Notes: a model not told the origin generated them from the letters alone. A DNA stretch of 40,078 nucleotides from Acidobacteriota bacterium (GCA_030697165.1 JAUYQQ010000018.1:1-40078); one strand, 5' to 3'. Positions 15,100-24,061 are shown, counted from the first letter of the stretch. Translations and numbers: made by a program.

Positions 15100-16560
15100 C
15101 TAAGCGATGATGTCGTGAAGCACGTTGCCTGACACGTCGGTCAGGCGGAAGTCTCGCCCGCTGTACTGATAGGTCAGCTTCGTGTGATCGATGCCCATCA
15201 GGTGCAGGATGGTGGCGTGCAGGTCGTGCACGTGCACCGGCTTCTCGATCGCCTTGAAGCCGAAGTCGTCCGTGGCGCCGTAGGTGAGCCCGCCCTTCAC
15301 GCCGCCGCCGGCCAGCCACATACTGAAGCCGAACGGGTTGTGATCGCGGCCGTTCTGTCCGCCGGCCATGCCGCCCACTTCCACCACGGGCGTGCGGCCG
15401 AACTCCGAGCCACAGACCACCAGCGTGTCGTCGAACAACCCGCGTGACTTCAGGTCCTTGATCACCGCGGCGAACGGCTGGTCCGAATCCTTCGCGTTCT
15501 TGCGGTGCTGCTGGATGTCGCCGTGCGCATCCCACGGATCGCCCTTGGCGTAGTAGACCTGCACCATGCGCACGCCGCGCTCGACCAGGCGCACCGCCAT
15601 CAGGCAGCCGCGCGCCGTGCTGCCGGGGCCATACAATTCCAGCGTCGCCTGGCTTTCCTTGCGGATGTCGAACACCTCCGGCGCCTCGGTCTGCATCCGG
15701 TAAGCGGTTTCCATCGAGCTGATGGCGCCCTCCAGTTGCGGATCGGCCGGCGCGCTGCCGCGCTGCATGGCGTCGAGCGACGCCAGCAGGTCGAGCTCGC
15801 GGCGCTGCTCGGCGAGCGTGAAGTCCTTGTTGTGGATGAACGAGACCAGCTTCTTCGGGTCGAAGTCCTTGCCAACGATCTGATCGGGCCGTTCCACCTT
15901 GCTCGGGATGAACGTGCCCTGGTGCACGGCCGGCAGGAACGCGCCGTTCCAGAGCGGCGGCCCGACTGTGGTCGGCACGTCGGGGCACAGCACCACGTAG
16001 CCGGGCAGGTTCTGGTTCCCTGAGCCCAGGCCGTAGGTCAGCCACGAGCCAATCGACGGACGCCCGACCTGGATGTGGCCGGTGTTCATCATCAGCATCG
16101 ACGGTTCGTGGTTCGGAATGTCGGTGTGCATCGAGCGGATCATGCAGATGTCGTCGGCGCAGCCGCCGACGTGCGGGAACAGCTCGCTGACCTCGAGGCC
16201 GCTCTGCCCGTACTGCTTGAACGAGAACGGCGAGCGCATCAGCGCGCCGGTCTTGCGCTCGGTCGCCACCGTGCCGCCCGGCAGCGGCTGCCCGTGGTAC
16301 TTGTCGAGCATGGGCTTCGGGTCGAAGCTGTCGACCTGCGACAGGCCGCCGTTCATAAACAGGAAGATCACGTGCTTGGCGCGCGCGGGGTGGTGCAGGC
16401 CCTTCGCCATCGCCGCCGCCGCGGGCTTGCCTGCTTGATCGAGACCAGCGGCCGAGATCGATTTACCGATCATGCTGGCAAACGCCAGCATGCCGAAGCC
16501 GTTGCCAATGCGGCAGAGCGCTTCGCGGCGGGTGACGGGCGGGCGTGAATGATGCGACAT
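15100..16560 (-). CDS. DUF1501 (sulfatase-like) Tat-exported protein
   Basis: 486 residues. A twin-arginine signal (VTRREALCRIGNGFGMLAFASM) is followed by the DUF1501 core: AKHVIFLFMNGGLSQVDSFDPKP, a central HTDIPNHEPS, and late GSEFGRTP and HDLHATILHLMGIDH, corresponding to metal-ligand regions of the alkaline phosphatase/sulfatase superfamily. DUF1501 proteins are almost always paired with PSD1 cytochrome-type proteins, as here, where it starts 3 nt after the PSD1 stop. The partner relationship is well known; the reaction is not. Confidence 0.9.
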   Translation of the reverse strand: MSHHSRPPVTRREALCRIGNGFGMLAFASMIGKSISAAGLDQAGKPAAAAMAKGLHHPARAKHVIFLFMNGGLSQVDSFDPKPMLDKYHGQPLPGGTVATERKTGALMRSPFSFKQYGQSGLEVSELFPHVGGCADDICMIRSMHTDIPNHEPSMLMMNTGHIQVGRPSIGSWLTYGLGSGNQNLPGYVVLCPDVPTTVGPPLWNGAFLPAVHQGTFIPSKVERPDQIVGKDFDPKKLVSFIHNKDFTLAEQRRELDLLASLDAMQRGSAPADPQLEGAISSMETAYRMQTEAPEVFDIRKESQATLELYGPGSTARGCLMAVRLVERGVRMVQVYYAKGDPWDAHGDIQQHRKNAKDSDQPFAAVIKDLKSRGLFDDTLVVCGSEFGRTPVVEVGGMAGGQNGRDHNPFGFSMWLAGGGVKGGLTYGATDDFGFKAIEKPVHVHDLHATILHLMGIDHTKLTYQYSGRDFRLTDVSGNVLHDIIA

Positions 16561-16563
16561 GCG

Positions 16564-19500
16564 TTAGCTCACGAACAGGAATTCGTTCGAACTCATCAGG
16601 ATCTTGACGTAGCGCCCGAAGATCGAGACGGGCAGCATCTTCTTCTTTTCGGTCTCGGGAGGTGTGACGCCTGGCTTCGCGCCCGCCATCATGCCGTCGG
16701 CCGGTGGTCCCTCAGGCGCATCGCCCTTGTCCGGCGCCGTGTCGGTCGCGGCGGCATCTTTCTCGGGCGGCATCTTGGCCTTGGCGCGCCGCTCTTCGTA
16801 CTGCTTCAGCGCCTCGGCCTGCAGGAAGTCGCGGCCGGCCTTGGTTTCCTCGGCCGTCGGCGCGCGCCCAAACAGCTTGCGATACACCACGGCAATGCGC
16901 GCGGCATCATCCGGCTCGTCTGCCACCTGTTCCGCCACCCGCTCGGCGTGTTGCTGCATGAAGTCGCTGTTCATGAAGAACAGCCGCTGCAGCGGCACGC
17001 TGGTCGCGAAGCGGCCTTCGGCGGTCTGGCTCGGGCTGGGGAAGTCGAACAGCTGCAGGAACTCGTCGAGCTTGTAGCGGCTGACCTTGCCGTAGACCGT
17101 GCGGCGGTCGGCGAGCGGGGTCAGCGGCACTGACCGACCGCCGACGCGCGTGTCGAGCGCGCCCGACACGAACAGGATCGAGTCGCGAATCTGCTCCGCG
17201 CTCATGCGGTAGCGATTGGCGCGCCAGTAGAGGCGATTGCCGCCGTCTTTCGCGAAGGCCGCGTCCTGCAGGCCGGCGCCCAGCTGGTAGACGGCGCTGC
17301 GCATGATCTCCTTGTGCAGCGCCTTCGTCGACAGGCCGTGATCGACAAAGTAGTTCGCCAGGTGATCGAGCAGCTCAGGATGGGTGGGCTTCTCGCCGTT
17401 GAGCCCGAAATTACTGGGCGTGTTCACCAGGCCCGTGCCGAAGTGCTCTTTCCACACGCGGTTCACCATCACCCGAATCGCCATGGGCTGCTGGGTGATC
17501 GTGCGCGCAAGCTCCAACCGGCCGCTGCCCTTCGAGAAGGTGATGCGCTCGGGCGTCAGCACCGAGAGGAAGCCGCGGGGCACGGTGTCGCCGAGCCGCA
17601 CCGGGTTGCCGCGCAGGTGCACCTGCAGGTCGATGGGTTTCTCGACGTCCTTCACGCCGTGGACGTAGGCGAACTTCTTGGGCATCGCCTTTTCCATGGC
17701 CTCGATGTCCTTGCGCAGGCCCTCGATTAGCGCGCGGCGATCCCCGCCCAGCCGTTGTTCCAGTCCCCAGCTGCTGAAGCGAAGCAGGCCCGGACGCTGT
17801 GGCTTGCCAGGCGCATCATCGGGATCCAGGTTGCCCTGGAACACATCGCCCCACAGCGACGAGCGCTCGGTGGTCATGCTGCGCAGCTCGAGGCCGCAGC
17901 CGGGGCAGAAGTCGTCGTTGGTGACGAACTCGTTGGGCAGGTTGGCCGGCTCCTTGGGCTTCGCGGTCGGGAGCGCGCGCGCCTTGATGATGTCGTTCTC
18001 TTTCTTGACCTCGCGCTGCTCGAGCACCACGCCGATCAGCAACTCCTGAAACGCCTCGGCCAGCGCCTCCGCCTCCTTGGCGGTGCCGCCTTTGGCGACC
18101 ATGGCCTGCCAGTCCTTGAGGAACGGATAGAACACCGGCTTCTTCTGCAGGAACGCCAGCCAGCGATCGAACAGCTCGTAGTCGAGCTTTTCCCGGTCGA
18201 CGATCTGGTGCTTGTCTTTCCTGGGTTCGCCAAGCACCTGCCAGGCGGCCTTCATGTACGTCGCCGATTGAAAGGCGAGCGTCTCGGCGAGTTGCCGTGC
18301 CTCGGCGGCGGTGTACTCGCCCAGCATCTCGCGCTTCAGCTTCAGCGCCTTCTCTTTGGCCTTGTAGTCGTCCACCACGCTCTTCGGCGCCAGCGGAATC
18401 TCGGTGTACTCGGTGTTGAGGAACACGCCGGCCAGGCCGTAGTAGTCCTTGGTCGGGATGGGATCGTACTTGTGGTCGTGGCAGCGGGCGCAGCCGACGG
18501 TGAAACCGAGGAAGCCTCGGCTGACCGCATCCACGCGATCGTGACGCTCGTCGGCGCGCGTGATCTCCACCGCGCCGTTGTCGTAGTACCACGGGCCGAG
18601 GCCAAGGAAGCCCAGGGCCGGCAAGTGGCGCACGCGCTCGGGCCCCTCGAGCAGGTCGGCGGCGAGCTGCGCGGTGACGAACTGGTCGTACGGCAGGTCG
18701 TCGTTGAACGCGCGAATCACCCAGTCGCGATAGAGGTGGGCGTTGGGATAGGGATTGAAGCCGCGGCCCATCGGGTCGAGGCTGCGGTAGTCGTCTTCGC
18801 CGTAGCGCGCGACGTCCAGCCACATGCGGCCCCACTTCTCGCCGTAGCGCGGCGAGGCCAGCAGGCGATCGACCACCTTGTCGAACGCATCCGCCGAGGT
18901 GTCGGCCAGGAACGCATCGACCTCTTCCGGCGTGGGCGGCAGGCCGGTGAGGTCGAGCGTGGCGCGGCGCAGCAACGTCAGCTTGTCGGCGGCCGCGACC
19001 GGCGCGAGGCCTTCCTGTTCGAGCCGCGCGAGAATGAAACGATCGATGCCGGTGCGCGGCCACGCCGCGTTCTTCACGGCGGGTGGCGGTGATTTCTTTA
19101 GAGGCTGAAACGCCCAGAAGGCGCGATGTTCCGCCGTGATGGCTCGTTCATGCGACGCCACAGGCGCCGGCGCATCATCCGCGGGCCACACCGCGCCAGC
19201 GCGAATCCACTCCGCCAGCGCGTCGATGTCGGCGGCGCCGAGCTTGGCGCGCCCGCGCGGCATGCGCGGAAAGCCGTCGGCGTGTTGCACCGCCTTCAAG
19301 AGCGCGCTCTTCTCCGGATCGCCGGGCACCAGCGCCGGGCCGGTCTCACCCCCGCGCAGCAGCGCGGCGCGCGAATCCACCCGCAGGCCGGCCAGGGCCT
19401 TCTCGCCGTGGCAGGCATAGCAATTGGCGGCGAGCATGGGGCGGACTTTCGTTTCGAACAGCGTGGCGTCCTGTGCGGCCGCGGCCGAGGCGGCGGGCGC

Positions 19501-19599
19501 CGGCGCCTGGCCGGCGCGAAGGGCGGAGCTGATCAGGACGAACGCAACCAGGACCAGCAGGCCGGTGCGCAGCCGGCCGGGAGACAGGTATGACCGCAT
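16564..19599 (-). CDS. PSD1 / DUF1549-DUF1553 cytochrome-c-type exported protein
   Basis: 1011 residues with a signal segment (LLVLVAFVLISSALRAG). Haem-binding C60-YA-C63-H64 in a planctomycete-type cytochrome C domain is followed by DUF1549 (about 175-390, containing a second CARCHDHKYDP motif) and DUF1553 in the C-terminal third (RVMVNRVWKEHFGTGLV). A CPGC pair lies in the middle. These large proteins occur in Planctomycetes and Acidobacteria with DUF1501 partners, perhaps in polysaccharide breakdown. It heads a two-gene unit with the DUF1501 gene and diverges from the propeller at 19625. Confidence 0.92.
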   Translation of the reverse strand: MRSYLSPGRLRTGLLVLVAFVLISSALRAGQAPAPAASAAAAQDATLFETKVRPMLAANCYACHGEKALAGLRVDSRAALLRGGETGPALVPGDPEKSALLKAVQHADGFPRMPRGRAKLGAADIDALAEWIRAGAVWPADDAPAPVASHERAITAEHRAFWAFQPLKKSPPPAVKNAAWPRTGIDRFILARLEQEGLAPVAAADKLTLLRRATLDLTGLPPTPEEVDAFLADTSADAFDKVVDRLLASPRYGEKWGRMWLDVARYGEDDYRSLDPMGRGFNPYPNAHLYRDWVIRAFNDDLPYDQFVTAQLAADLLEGPERVRHLPALGFLGLGPWYYDNGAVEITRADERHDRVDAVSRGFLGFTVGCARCHDHKYDPIPTKDYYGLAGVFLNTEYTEIPLAPKSVVDDYKAKEKALKLKREMLGEYTAAEARQLAETLAFQSATYMKAAWQVLGEPRKDKHQIVDREKLDYELFDRWLAFLQKKPVFYPFLKDWQAMVAKGGTAKEAEALAEAFQELLIGVVLEQREVKKENDIIKARALPTAKPKEPANLPNEFVTNDDFCPGCGLELRSMTTERSSLWGDVFQGNLDPDDAPGKPQRPGLLRFSSWGLEQRLGGDRRALIEGLRKDIEAMEKAMPKKFAYVHGVKDVEKPIDLQVHLRGNPVRLGDTVPRGFLSVLTPERITFSKGSGRLELARTITQQPMAIRVMVNRVWKEHFGTGLVNTPSNFGLNGEKPTHPELLDHLANYFVDHGLSTKALHKEIMRSAVYQLGAGLQDAAFAKDGGNRLYWRANRYRMSAEQIRDSILFVSGALDTRVGGRSVPLTPLADRRTVYGKVSRYKLDEFLQLFDFPSPSQTAEGRFATSVPLQRLFFMNSDFMQQHAERVAEQVADEPDDAARIAVVYRKLFGRAPTAEETKAGRDFLQAEALKQYEERRAKAKMPPEKDAAATDTAPDKGDAPEGPPADGMMAGAKPGVTPPETEKKKMLPVSIFGRYVKILMSSNEFLFVS

Positions 19600-19604
19600 C
19601 GGGC

Positions 19605-19616
19605 ATTAAGTATGAT
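19605..19616. promoter_or_regulatory. Abutting divergent -10 boxes
   Basis: Only 25 nt separate two divergent start codons. On the minus strand CTTAAT (19605-19610) ends 5 nt before the PSD1 ATG. On the plus strand TATGAT (19611-19616) ends 8 nt before ATG 19625. The two boxes touch, so the polymerases would compete and both messages would be nearly leaderless. Confidence 0.45.
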
Positions 19617-19624
19617 GCTTTCGC

Positions 19625-20632
19625 ATGATTCGGCAAGTCGTTTCCGCCCTGTTGCTCGTGTGGCCTGTTTACGCATCAGCTCAGGCCCCCAAGCCGGCGT
19701 CGCCGCCGCCGGCCGCCATCCTCTTTTCGAAGCTGACCGCAGACGCGGTCGTGCCAATTTCACTCGACCCGGGTGCGGTCGAAGCGCCCGATGGGGTGTG
19801 GACGCTGAACCGCGCCGCGGGCAGCATCACGCGCATCGATGCCACGGGCAACAAACCCGCACCACCGATCGTCGTCGGCACCGATGCCTGCGCATCGCTG
19901 GTCGTCGCGTTCGACAGCGTGTGGGTGCCGCTCTGCGGCGACGGCACGATCACGCGCGTCGATGCAAAGACGCCGACGGTCACGGCCACGTTGAAGCTGA
20001 AGGTGGCGGAAGGTAATGGCCGCATCGCCAGCGGCGTGGGCAGCGTGTGGGCGATCAGCGATCGCAAAAGCGTGCTGTCGCGGATCGATCCCGACACCAA
20101 CGCGCCGGTCGCCGAGATCTACCTCGCCGCCGGCGCCCACTCGGTCGTGTTCGCGGGCGACGCGTTGTGGGTGACGAGCGGATGTGAGACGGGTGGAGGC
20201 AACCCCTTCTTTGGGGTTGCCTGTAACGTCCTGACCCGCGTCAACCCTCACAACAACGAAATCGTCGAGACCATCGAAGTAGGACCGAAGCCCGGACGCC
20301 TGGCGGTGGGCGAGGGCGGCGTGTGGGTGCTCAATCGCGGCGACGGCACAGTCACCCGTATCGATCCCGCCAGCAACAAAGTGGTGGCCACGATCACGGC
20401 GGGCGATGGGCTCGCCGAAGCGGAGATCGCGGTCGGCTTGGGCTCCGTGTGGATCAGCGCCCCGGGCGTGCCCCTGGTCCGCATCGATCCGCGGACCAAC
20501 AAGGCAGTGCAGCGCTTCACCGGCACCGGCGGTGGCGCGGTCCTGGCCGCCCACGGCTCACTGTGGGTCGCGGCCGGCCCGAACCTTACGTGGCGCCTCG
20601 ACCCGCTGCTGGTCTCTGCAATCCGCCCTTGA
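19625..20632 (+). CDS. Exported YVTN/virginiamycin-B-lyase-like beta-propeller
   Basis: 335 residues with signal peptide MIRQVVSALLLVWPVYASAQ. Repeats of about 45 residues with the pattern GxGSVWVxN...GTVTRIDPxTNKVVATI (for example GGVWVLNRGDGTVTRID) form a propeller of six or seven blades. Such proteins bind small molecules or, in Vgb lyases, open streptogramin rings; no catalytic site can be assigned here. A perfect 10-bp hairpin inside the gene encodes part of a loop, GGNPFFGVAC. The 3' end adjoins a REP cluster. Confidence 0.82.
   Translation: MIRQVVSALLLVWPVYASAQAPKPASPPPAAILFSKLTADAVVPISLDPGAVEAPDGVWTLNRAAGSITRIDATGNKPAPPIVVGTDACASLVVAFDSVWVPLCGDGTITRVDAKTPTVTATLKLKVAEGNGRIASGVGSVWAISDRKSVLSRIDPDTNAPVAEIYLAAGAHSVVFAGDALWVTSGCETGGGNPFFGVACNVLTRVNPHNNEIVETIEVGPKPGRLAVGEGGVWVLNRGDGTVTRIDPASNKVVATITAGDGLAEAEIAVGLGSVWISAPGVPLVRIDPRTNKAVQRFTGTGGGAVLAAHGSLWVAAGPNLTWRLDPLLVSAIRP
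20197..20222. repeat. Perfect 10-bp hairpin within the propeller gene
   Basis: Arms AGGCAACCCC (20197-20206) and GGGGTTGCCT (20213-20222) with a 6-nt loop TTCTTT. It is coding, in frame, and falls between propeller strands, so it may be another small inserted palindrome. Confidence 0.8.
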
Positions 20633-20633
20633 G

Positions 20634-20727
20634 GTCCGGCTAAAGCCGGACGCCACATTTTGCCGATGTAGCGTCCGGCTTTAGCCGGACCTCACTATGC
20701 CGATGTAGTGTCCGGCTTTAGCCGGAC
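20634..20727. repeat. REP cluster of three palindromes, convergent intergenic
   Basis: Core copies at 20634-20651, 20673-20690 and 20710-20727. The first two form a 25-bp-armed inverted repeat with a 7-nt loop. The third belongs to a 37-bp direct unit. It fills the gap between two convergent genes and may act as a bidirectional terminator. The 94 bp are identical to 24062-24155. Confidence 0.9.
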
Positions 20728-20733
20728 CTTGCG

Positions 20734-21405
20734 TTACGCGTGCGGCGCCCAGGTCTTGTCGCCGGGCGCGTGCGGCACGTCGGGGTCGAATCGGCCTGGT
20801 GACTCGATGTAGCGCATCGCCTGCGTGTAGCCCACTTCGGACGTGAAGTAGCCGAGCAGGGCCAGCTCCTTCATCATCCTGAAGTAGTGCGCGGGTTCGG
20901 CTGGGCCCGCAACCGCAGCCGGCGCCCGCAGGCGTCGCTTGGGCGCGCGATCTTCCATCTCCGCATGCTGCTCGCGATCGAGCGCCTCTGCCAACGACAG
21001 CCGCTGCGCGGCCGATGCCTGCATGAACGACACCCCGTGCGCCTGGCGGCACGCCTCATCCAGTTGCGTCAGGCCCCGTTGAAACACCTCGCGATTGGTG
21101 TCGGTGTAGGCGTCGGTGACCATCAGCGCCATGAACGCGCCGGCCTTCGCCGCCTTGGCGCCTGGCGTGGAGGTTTGCGGCAGGATAGTGTCCGCGATCT
21201 CATCGAGCAGCGAGACATCGGCAGCAGAGAAGGCGCCGGTGCCCTGCGCCATTGCCGCCTCCAGCGCTGCCGGCTCGAACGAAGACGCGAATAGCCGATC
21301 ACCATCGACGAGCGCCGCTCCGCCCAGGAGCATCGCCACCCGCTGCACTGCTTCACGACGAGTGACAAGGGCTTGGGGCTTGAGGCTTGGGGCTTGAAAA
21401 TTCAT
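20734..21405 (-). CDS. Gluconate 2-dehydrogenase subunit 3 (gamma)-family protein
   Basis: 223 residues from ATG 21405, which has GGAG 6 nt upstream; ATG 21417 lacks a ribosome binding site. A Tat-type signal (TRREAVQRVAMLLGGAALV) precedes the family domain with LLDEIADTILPQT near 75-90, FMALMVTD, and a C-terminal FRMMKELALLGYFTSEVGYTQ. These small subunits carry the signal that takes the signal-less GMC flavoprotein across the membrane, and the GMC gene lies 14 nt upstream of this start. The N-terminal peptide before the signal is encoded by a heptanucleotide repeat (QAPSLKPQAL). Confidence 0.9.
   Translation of the reverse strand: MNFQAPSLKPQALVTRREAVQRVAMLLGGAALVDGDRLFASSFEPAALEAAMAQGTGAFSAADVSLLDEIADTILPQTSTPGAKAAKAGAFMALMVTDAYTDTNREVFQRGLTQLDEACRQAHGVSFMQASAAQRLSLAEALDREQHAEMEDRAPKRRLRAPAAVAGPAEPAHYFRMMKELALLGYFTSEVGYTQAMRYIESPGRFDPDVPHAPGDKTWAPHA
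21372..21399. repeat. Second heptanucleotide family (CTTGGGG-type, 4 units)
   Basis: Units CTTGGGG, CTTGAGG, CTTGGGG, CTTGAAA in direct tandem. They encode QAPSLKPQAL on the minus strand, directly before the twin arginines of the gamma subunit. Confidence 0.75.
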
Positions 21406-21419
21406 CGGGCGCTCCATGT

Positions 21420-23105
21420 CTACAAGTTGCCGCGCTTCAATTCGTCAACGGCGAACGCGGCCGCGCGGGCGGTAAGGGCCATGTAGGTCAGCGAGGGGTT
21501 CTGGCACGCCGACGAAGTCATGCACGAGCCGTCGGTGACGAACACGTTGGTGCAGTCCCAGACCTGGTTGTGCTGGTTCAGCACGGACGTCTTCGGGTCG
21601 CGGCCCATGCGCGCCGTGCCCATCTCGTGAATGCCCATGCCCGGCGAGTAGCCGCTGTCGGTCACGCGCACGTTCTTGACCCCCGACGCCTCGAGCATCT
21701 CGGCCATGTCGTTCATCATGTCCACGCGCATCAGCCGCTCGTTCTCGCCGGTGGCGCAATCGACCGCCAGCACCGGCTGGCCCCACTTGTCGGTCTTGCT
21801 CTCGTCGATGGTGATCCGGTTAGCGTGGTTCGGCAGCATCTCGCCAAACGCCGTGCTGCCCATCTGCCACGGCCCTGGCGTCGCCATCTCGTCCTTGAAC
21901 GCGCCGCCGACGCCGAGCTCGGCGACCGCACGCTGCCAGCCGATGCGGTTGGCGCTGCCCTGGTAGCCGAAGCCGCGCAGGTAGCCGCGCTTGTCGCCAA
22001 ACAGGTTGCGATAGCGGGGGATGTAGAAGCCGGTCGGCCGGCGGCCATAGGTGTTGCGATTCTCCAGCTCGTCGATCGTGCCGTTGGCGCCGCAGCGGAA
22101 GTGATGGTCCATCAGGTTGTGACCAAGCTCGCCGGAACTGCTGCCGAGCCCGCCCGGCCACACGTCGCGGGCCGAGCGCATCAGGATCCACGCGCTGTTC
22201 ATGGTCGATGCGTTCAGAAACACAATCTTCGCGCTGTAGACGGTCGTCGCCCCGGTCTCCGCATCGATCGCGCGCACGCCTGTGGCGCGCTTCTGGTCGG
22301 CGTCGTAGACGACGTCGGTGACGATCTGGTGGATCTTCAGCGTCAAGCGCCCGGTGGCGGCGGCGGCGGGAAGCGTGGACGACTGCGTGCTGAAGTAGGC
22401 GCCGTGCGAGCAGCCCAACCAGCAGGCGTTGCGATACTGGCAGCGGCCACGGCGGGGCAGCGCCTGGGTCAGGTTGGCGGTGCGGCCGGGAATAATCCGC
22501 CGCTGTCCGCCAAAGTGTTTCGAGAGACGGCCGGCGATCATCGTCTCGGCCACGTTCAGCGGCATCGCCGGTTGAAACTGGCCGTCGGGCAGTTGCGGCA
22601 TCCCCTCGACGGATCCCGCAATGCCCGCGAAGCGCTCGACGTGGTCGTACCACGGCGCCAGGTCCGCATAGCGAATGGGCCAGTCCACCGCGACGCCTTC
22701 TTTCGCGTTGGCCTCGAAGTCGAAGTCGCTCAGGCGATAGCTTTGGCGCCCCCACGTCAGCGACCGGCCGCCCACGTGATAGCCGCGGTACCAGTCGAAC
22801 CGTTTCACTTCGGTGTAGGGCGAGTCTTTTTCGTCGGCCCACCAGTCGAGGTTTTTCTCGTTGAGGGGATAGTCGCGCCTGAGGACCGGATAGGCCTCTT
22901 CCATCTCGCGCGTGCGGCCGCCGCGATGCGGATACTCCCACGGGCCCTTGCGCGCATTCGGATAGTCGGTGACGTGCTCGACGTTCTTGCCGCGCTCGAT
23001 CATCAACACGCGCAGGCCGCGCTCGGTCAGTTCCTTGGCCGCCCAGCCCCCTGAAATGCCGGAGCCAACGACGATGGCGTCGAACGATTCTGGTTGTGGC
23101 TGCAC
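21420..23105 (-). CDS. GMC-family FAD-dependent oxidoreductase (dehydrogenase large subunit)
   Basis: 561 residues from GTG 23105. The FAD-binding fingerprint FDAIVVGSGISGGWAAKEL opens the protein, followed by HVGGRSLTWG, a CQYRNACWLGCS cysteine motif, and the C-terminal GIHEMGTARMG and CQNPSLTYMALTARAA that hold the catalytic His/Asn region. There is no signal peptide, so export would depend on the downstream gamma subunit. Such complexes oxidise sugars or sugar acids and pass electrons to a cytochrome. TAGGAT (23112-23117) ends 6 nt before the start, suggesting a leaderless transcript. Confidence 0.92.
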   Translation of the reverse strand: MQPQPESFDAIVVGSGISGGWAAKELTERGLRVLMIERGKNVEHVTDYPNARKGPWEYPHRGGRTREMEEAYPVLRRDYPLNEKNLDWWADEKDSPYTEVKRFDWYRGYHVGGRSLTWGRQSYRLSDFDFEANAKEGVAVDWPIRYADLAPWYDHVERFAGIAGSVEGMPQLPDGQFQPAMPLNVAETMIAGRLSKHFGGQRRIIPGRTANLTQALPRRGRCQYRNACWLGCSHGAYFSTQSSTLPAAAATGRLTLKIHQIVTDVVYDADQKRATGVRAIDAETGATTVYSAKIVFLNASTMNSAWILMRSARDVWPGGLGSSSGELGHNLMDHHFRCGANGTIDELENRNTYGRRPTGFYIPRYRNLFGDKRGYLRGFGYQGSANRIGWQRAVAELGVGGAFKDEMATPGPWQMGSTAFGEMLPNHANRITIDESKTDKWGQPVLAVDCATGENERLMRVDMMNDMAEMLEASGVKNVRVTDSGYSPGMGIHEMGTARMGRDPKTSVLNQHNQVWDCTNVFVTDGSCMTSSACQNPSLTYMALTARAAAFAVDELKRGNL

Positions 23106-23111
23106 GGCGCG

Positions 23112-23137
23112 ATCCTAATCTAATAACTGTTAAGATT
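23112..23137. promoter_or_regulatory. AT-rich divergent promoter region with short inverted repeat
   Basis: TAGGAT on the minus strand (23112-23117) serves the GMC gene and TAAGAT on the plus strand (23131-23136) the TIM-barrel gene. AATCT (23117-23121) and AGATT (23133-23137) form an inverted repeat across both, a possible operator. Confidence 0.4.
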
Positions 23138-23145
23138 CGGCCGCC

Positions 23146-24051
23146 ATGTCGAACCCTTCTGCCCCGTCGCCTGGGAGCCAGCCGGTAAGCCGCCGTGACG
23201 CCCTTTGTGCTGCATCGGCCGTGATTCTCGCCGGAGTTTCTGGTTCAGCGCTCGCTGCCGAGCCCATCCAAGTGCCGGCGCGCGCCGTCACGCGCGGCCG
23301 GCTCAAGCAGTCGGCCAGCCGCTGGTGCTACCAGAAGATGCCGCTGCCCGACCTGTGCAAGTCGCTGGCGGCGTTCGGCGTGCCGGCCATCGATCTACTG
23401 GAGCCTGAAGACTGGCAGGTGGCGAAAGATCACGGACTGATCTGCGCAATGGGCTACGGCGGTGGCGGCACCATTCCCAACGGCATCAACAACCCCGCCA
23501 ACCACGACGCCATCGTCTCCAACCTGATCGCCACCATGCCGAAGGCCGTGGCGCTCGGCGTACCCAACTTGATCACCTTCTTCGGCAACCGCCAGGGCCG
23601 CAGCGACCGGGACGGCATTGCCAGTTGCGTGGCGGCGCTGAACCGCCTGAAGGGTGCGGCCGAGCAGCACGGCATCACCGTGTGCATCGAGCTGCTGAAC
23701 AGCAAGGTCGATCACAAGGACTACCAGGGCGATCGCACGGCGTTTGGTGTCGAGGTGGTTGCTGCGGTCAACTCGCCGCGGGTCAAGCTGCTGTACGACA
23801 TCTACCACATGCAGATCATGGAGGGCGACGTGATCCGCACCATCAAGCAACACCACGCGCACATTGCCCACTACCACACCGGCGGTGTGCCGGGGCGCAA
23901 CGAGCTGGATGATTCGCAGGAGCTGCAGTGGCCGGCGATCTCCCGCGCGATTGTCGAGACCGGCTTCACCGGCTACATGGCGCACGAGTTCGTGCCCAAG
24001 CGAGATCCCATGACCTCGCTGCGTGAAGCGGTCGTGCTTTGCGACGTCTAG
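23146..24051 (+). CDS. Tat-exported TIM-barrel protein, hydroxypyruvate-isomerase-like
   Basis: 301 residues. A twin-arginine signal (VSRRDALCAASAVILAGV) precedes a xylose-isomerase-like TIM barrel: DLLEPEDWQVAKDHGL, a GVPNLITFFGNR strand, ITVCIELLNSKVDHKDY, KLLYDIYHMQIMEGD and HTGGVPGRNELD, whose acidic and histidine residues match the metal site of hydroxypyruvate isomerases and sugar epimerases. Many acidobacterial members carry export signals, and the true substrate is unknown. It diverges from the GMC gene, which suggests a shared sugar-processing role. Confidence 0.87.
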   Translation: MSNPSAPSPGSQPVSRRDALCAASAVILAGVSGSALAAEPIQVPARAVTRGRLKQSASRWCYQKMPLPDLCKSLAAFGVPAIDLLEPEDWQVAKDHGLICAMGYGGGGTIPNGINNPANHDAIVSNLIATMPKAVALGVPNLITFFGNRQGRSDRDGIASCVAALNRLKGAAEQHGITVCIELLNSKVDHKDYQGDRTAFGVEVVAAVNSPRVKLLYDIYHMQIMEGDVIRTIKQHHAHIAHYHTGGVPGRNELDDSQELQWPAISRAIVETGFTGYMAHEFVPKRDPMTSLREAVVLCDV

Positions 24052-24061
24052 TAAAAGGTTG

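Noticed and set aside
17755-19092. 445-codon plus-strand frame opposite the PSD1 gene
   Set aside because: Composition is that of an antisense shadow in GC-rich DNA; the minus-strand gene has clear domains throughout.
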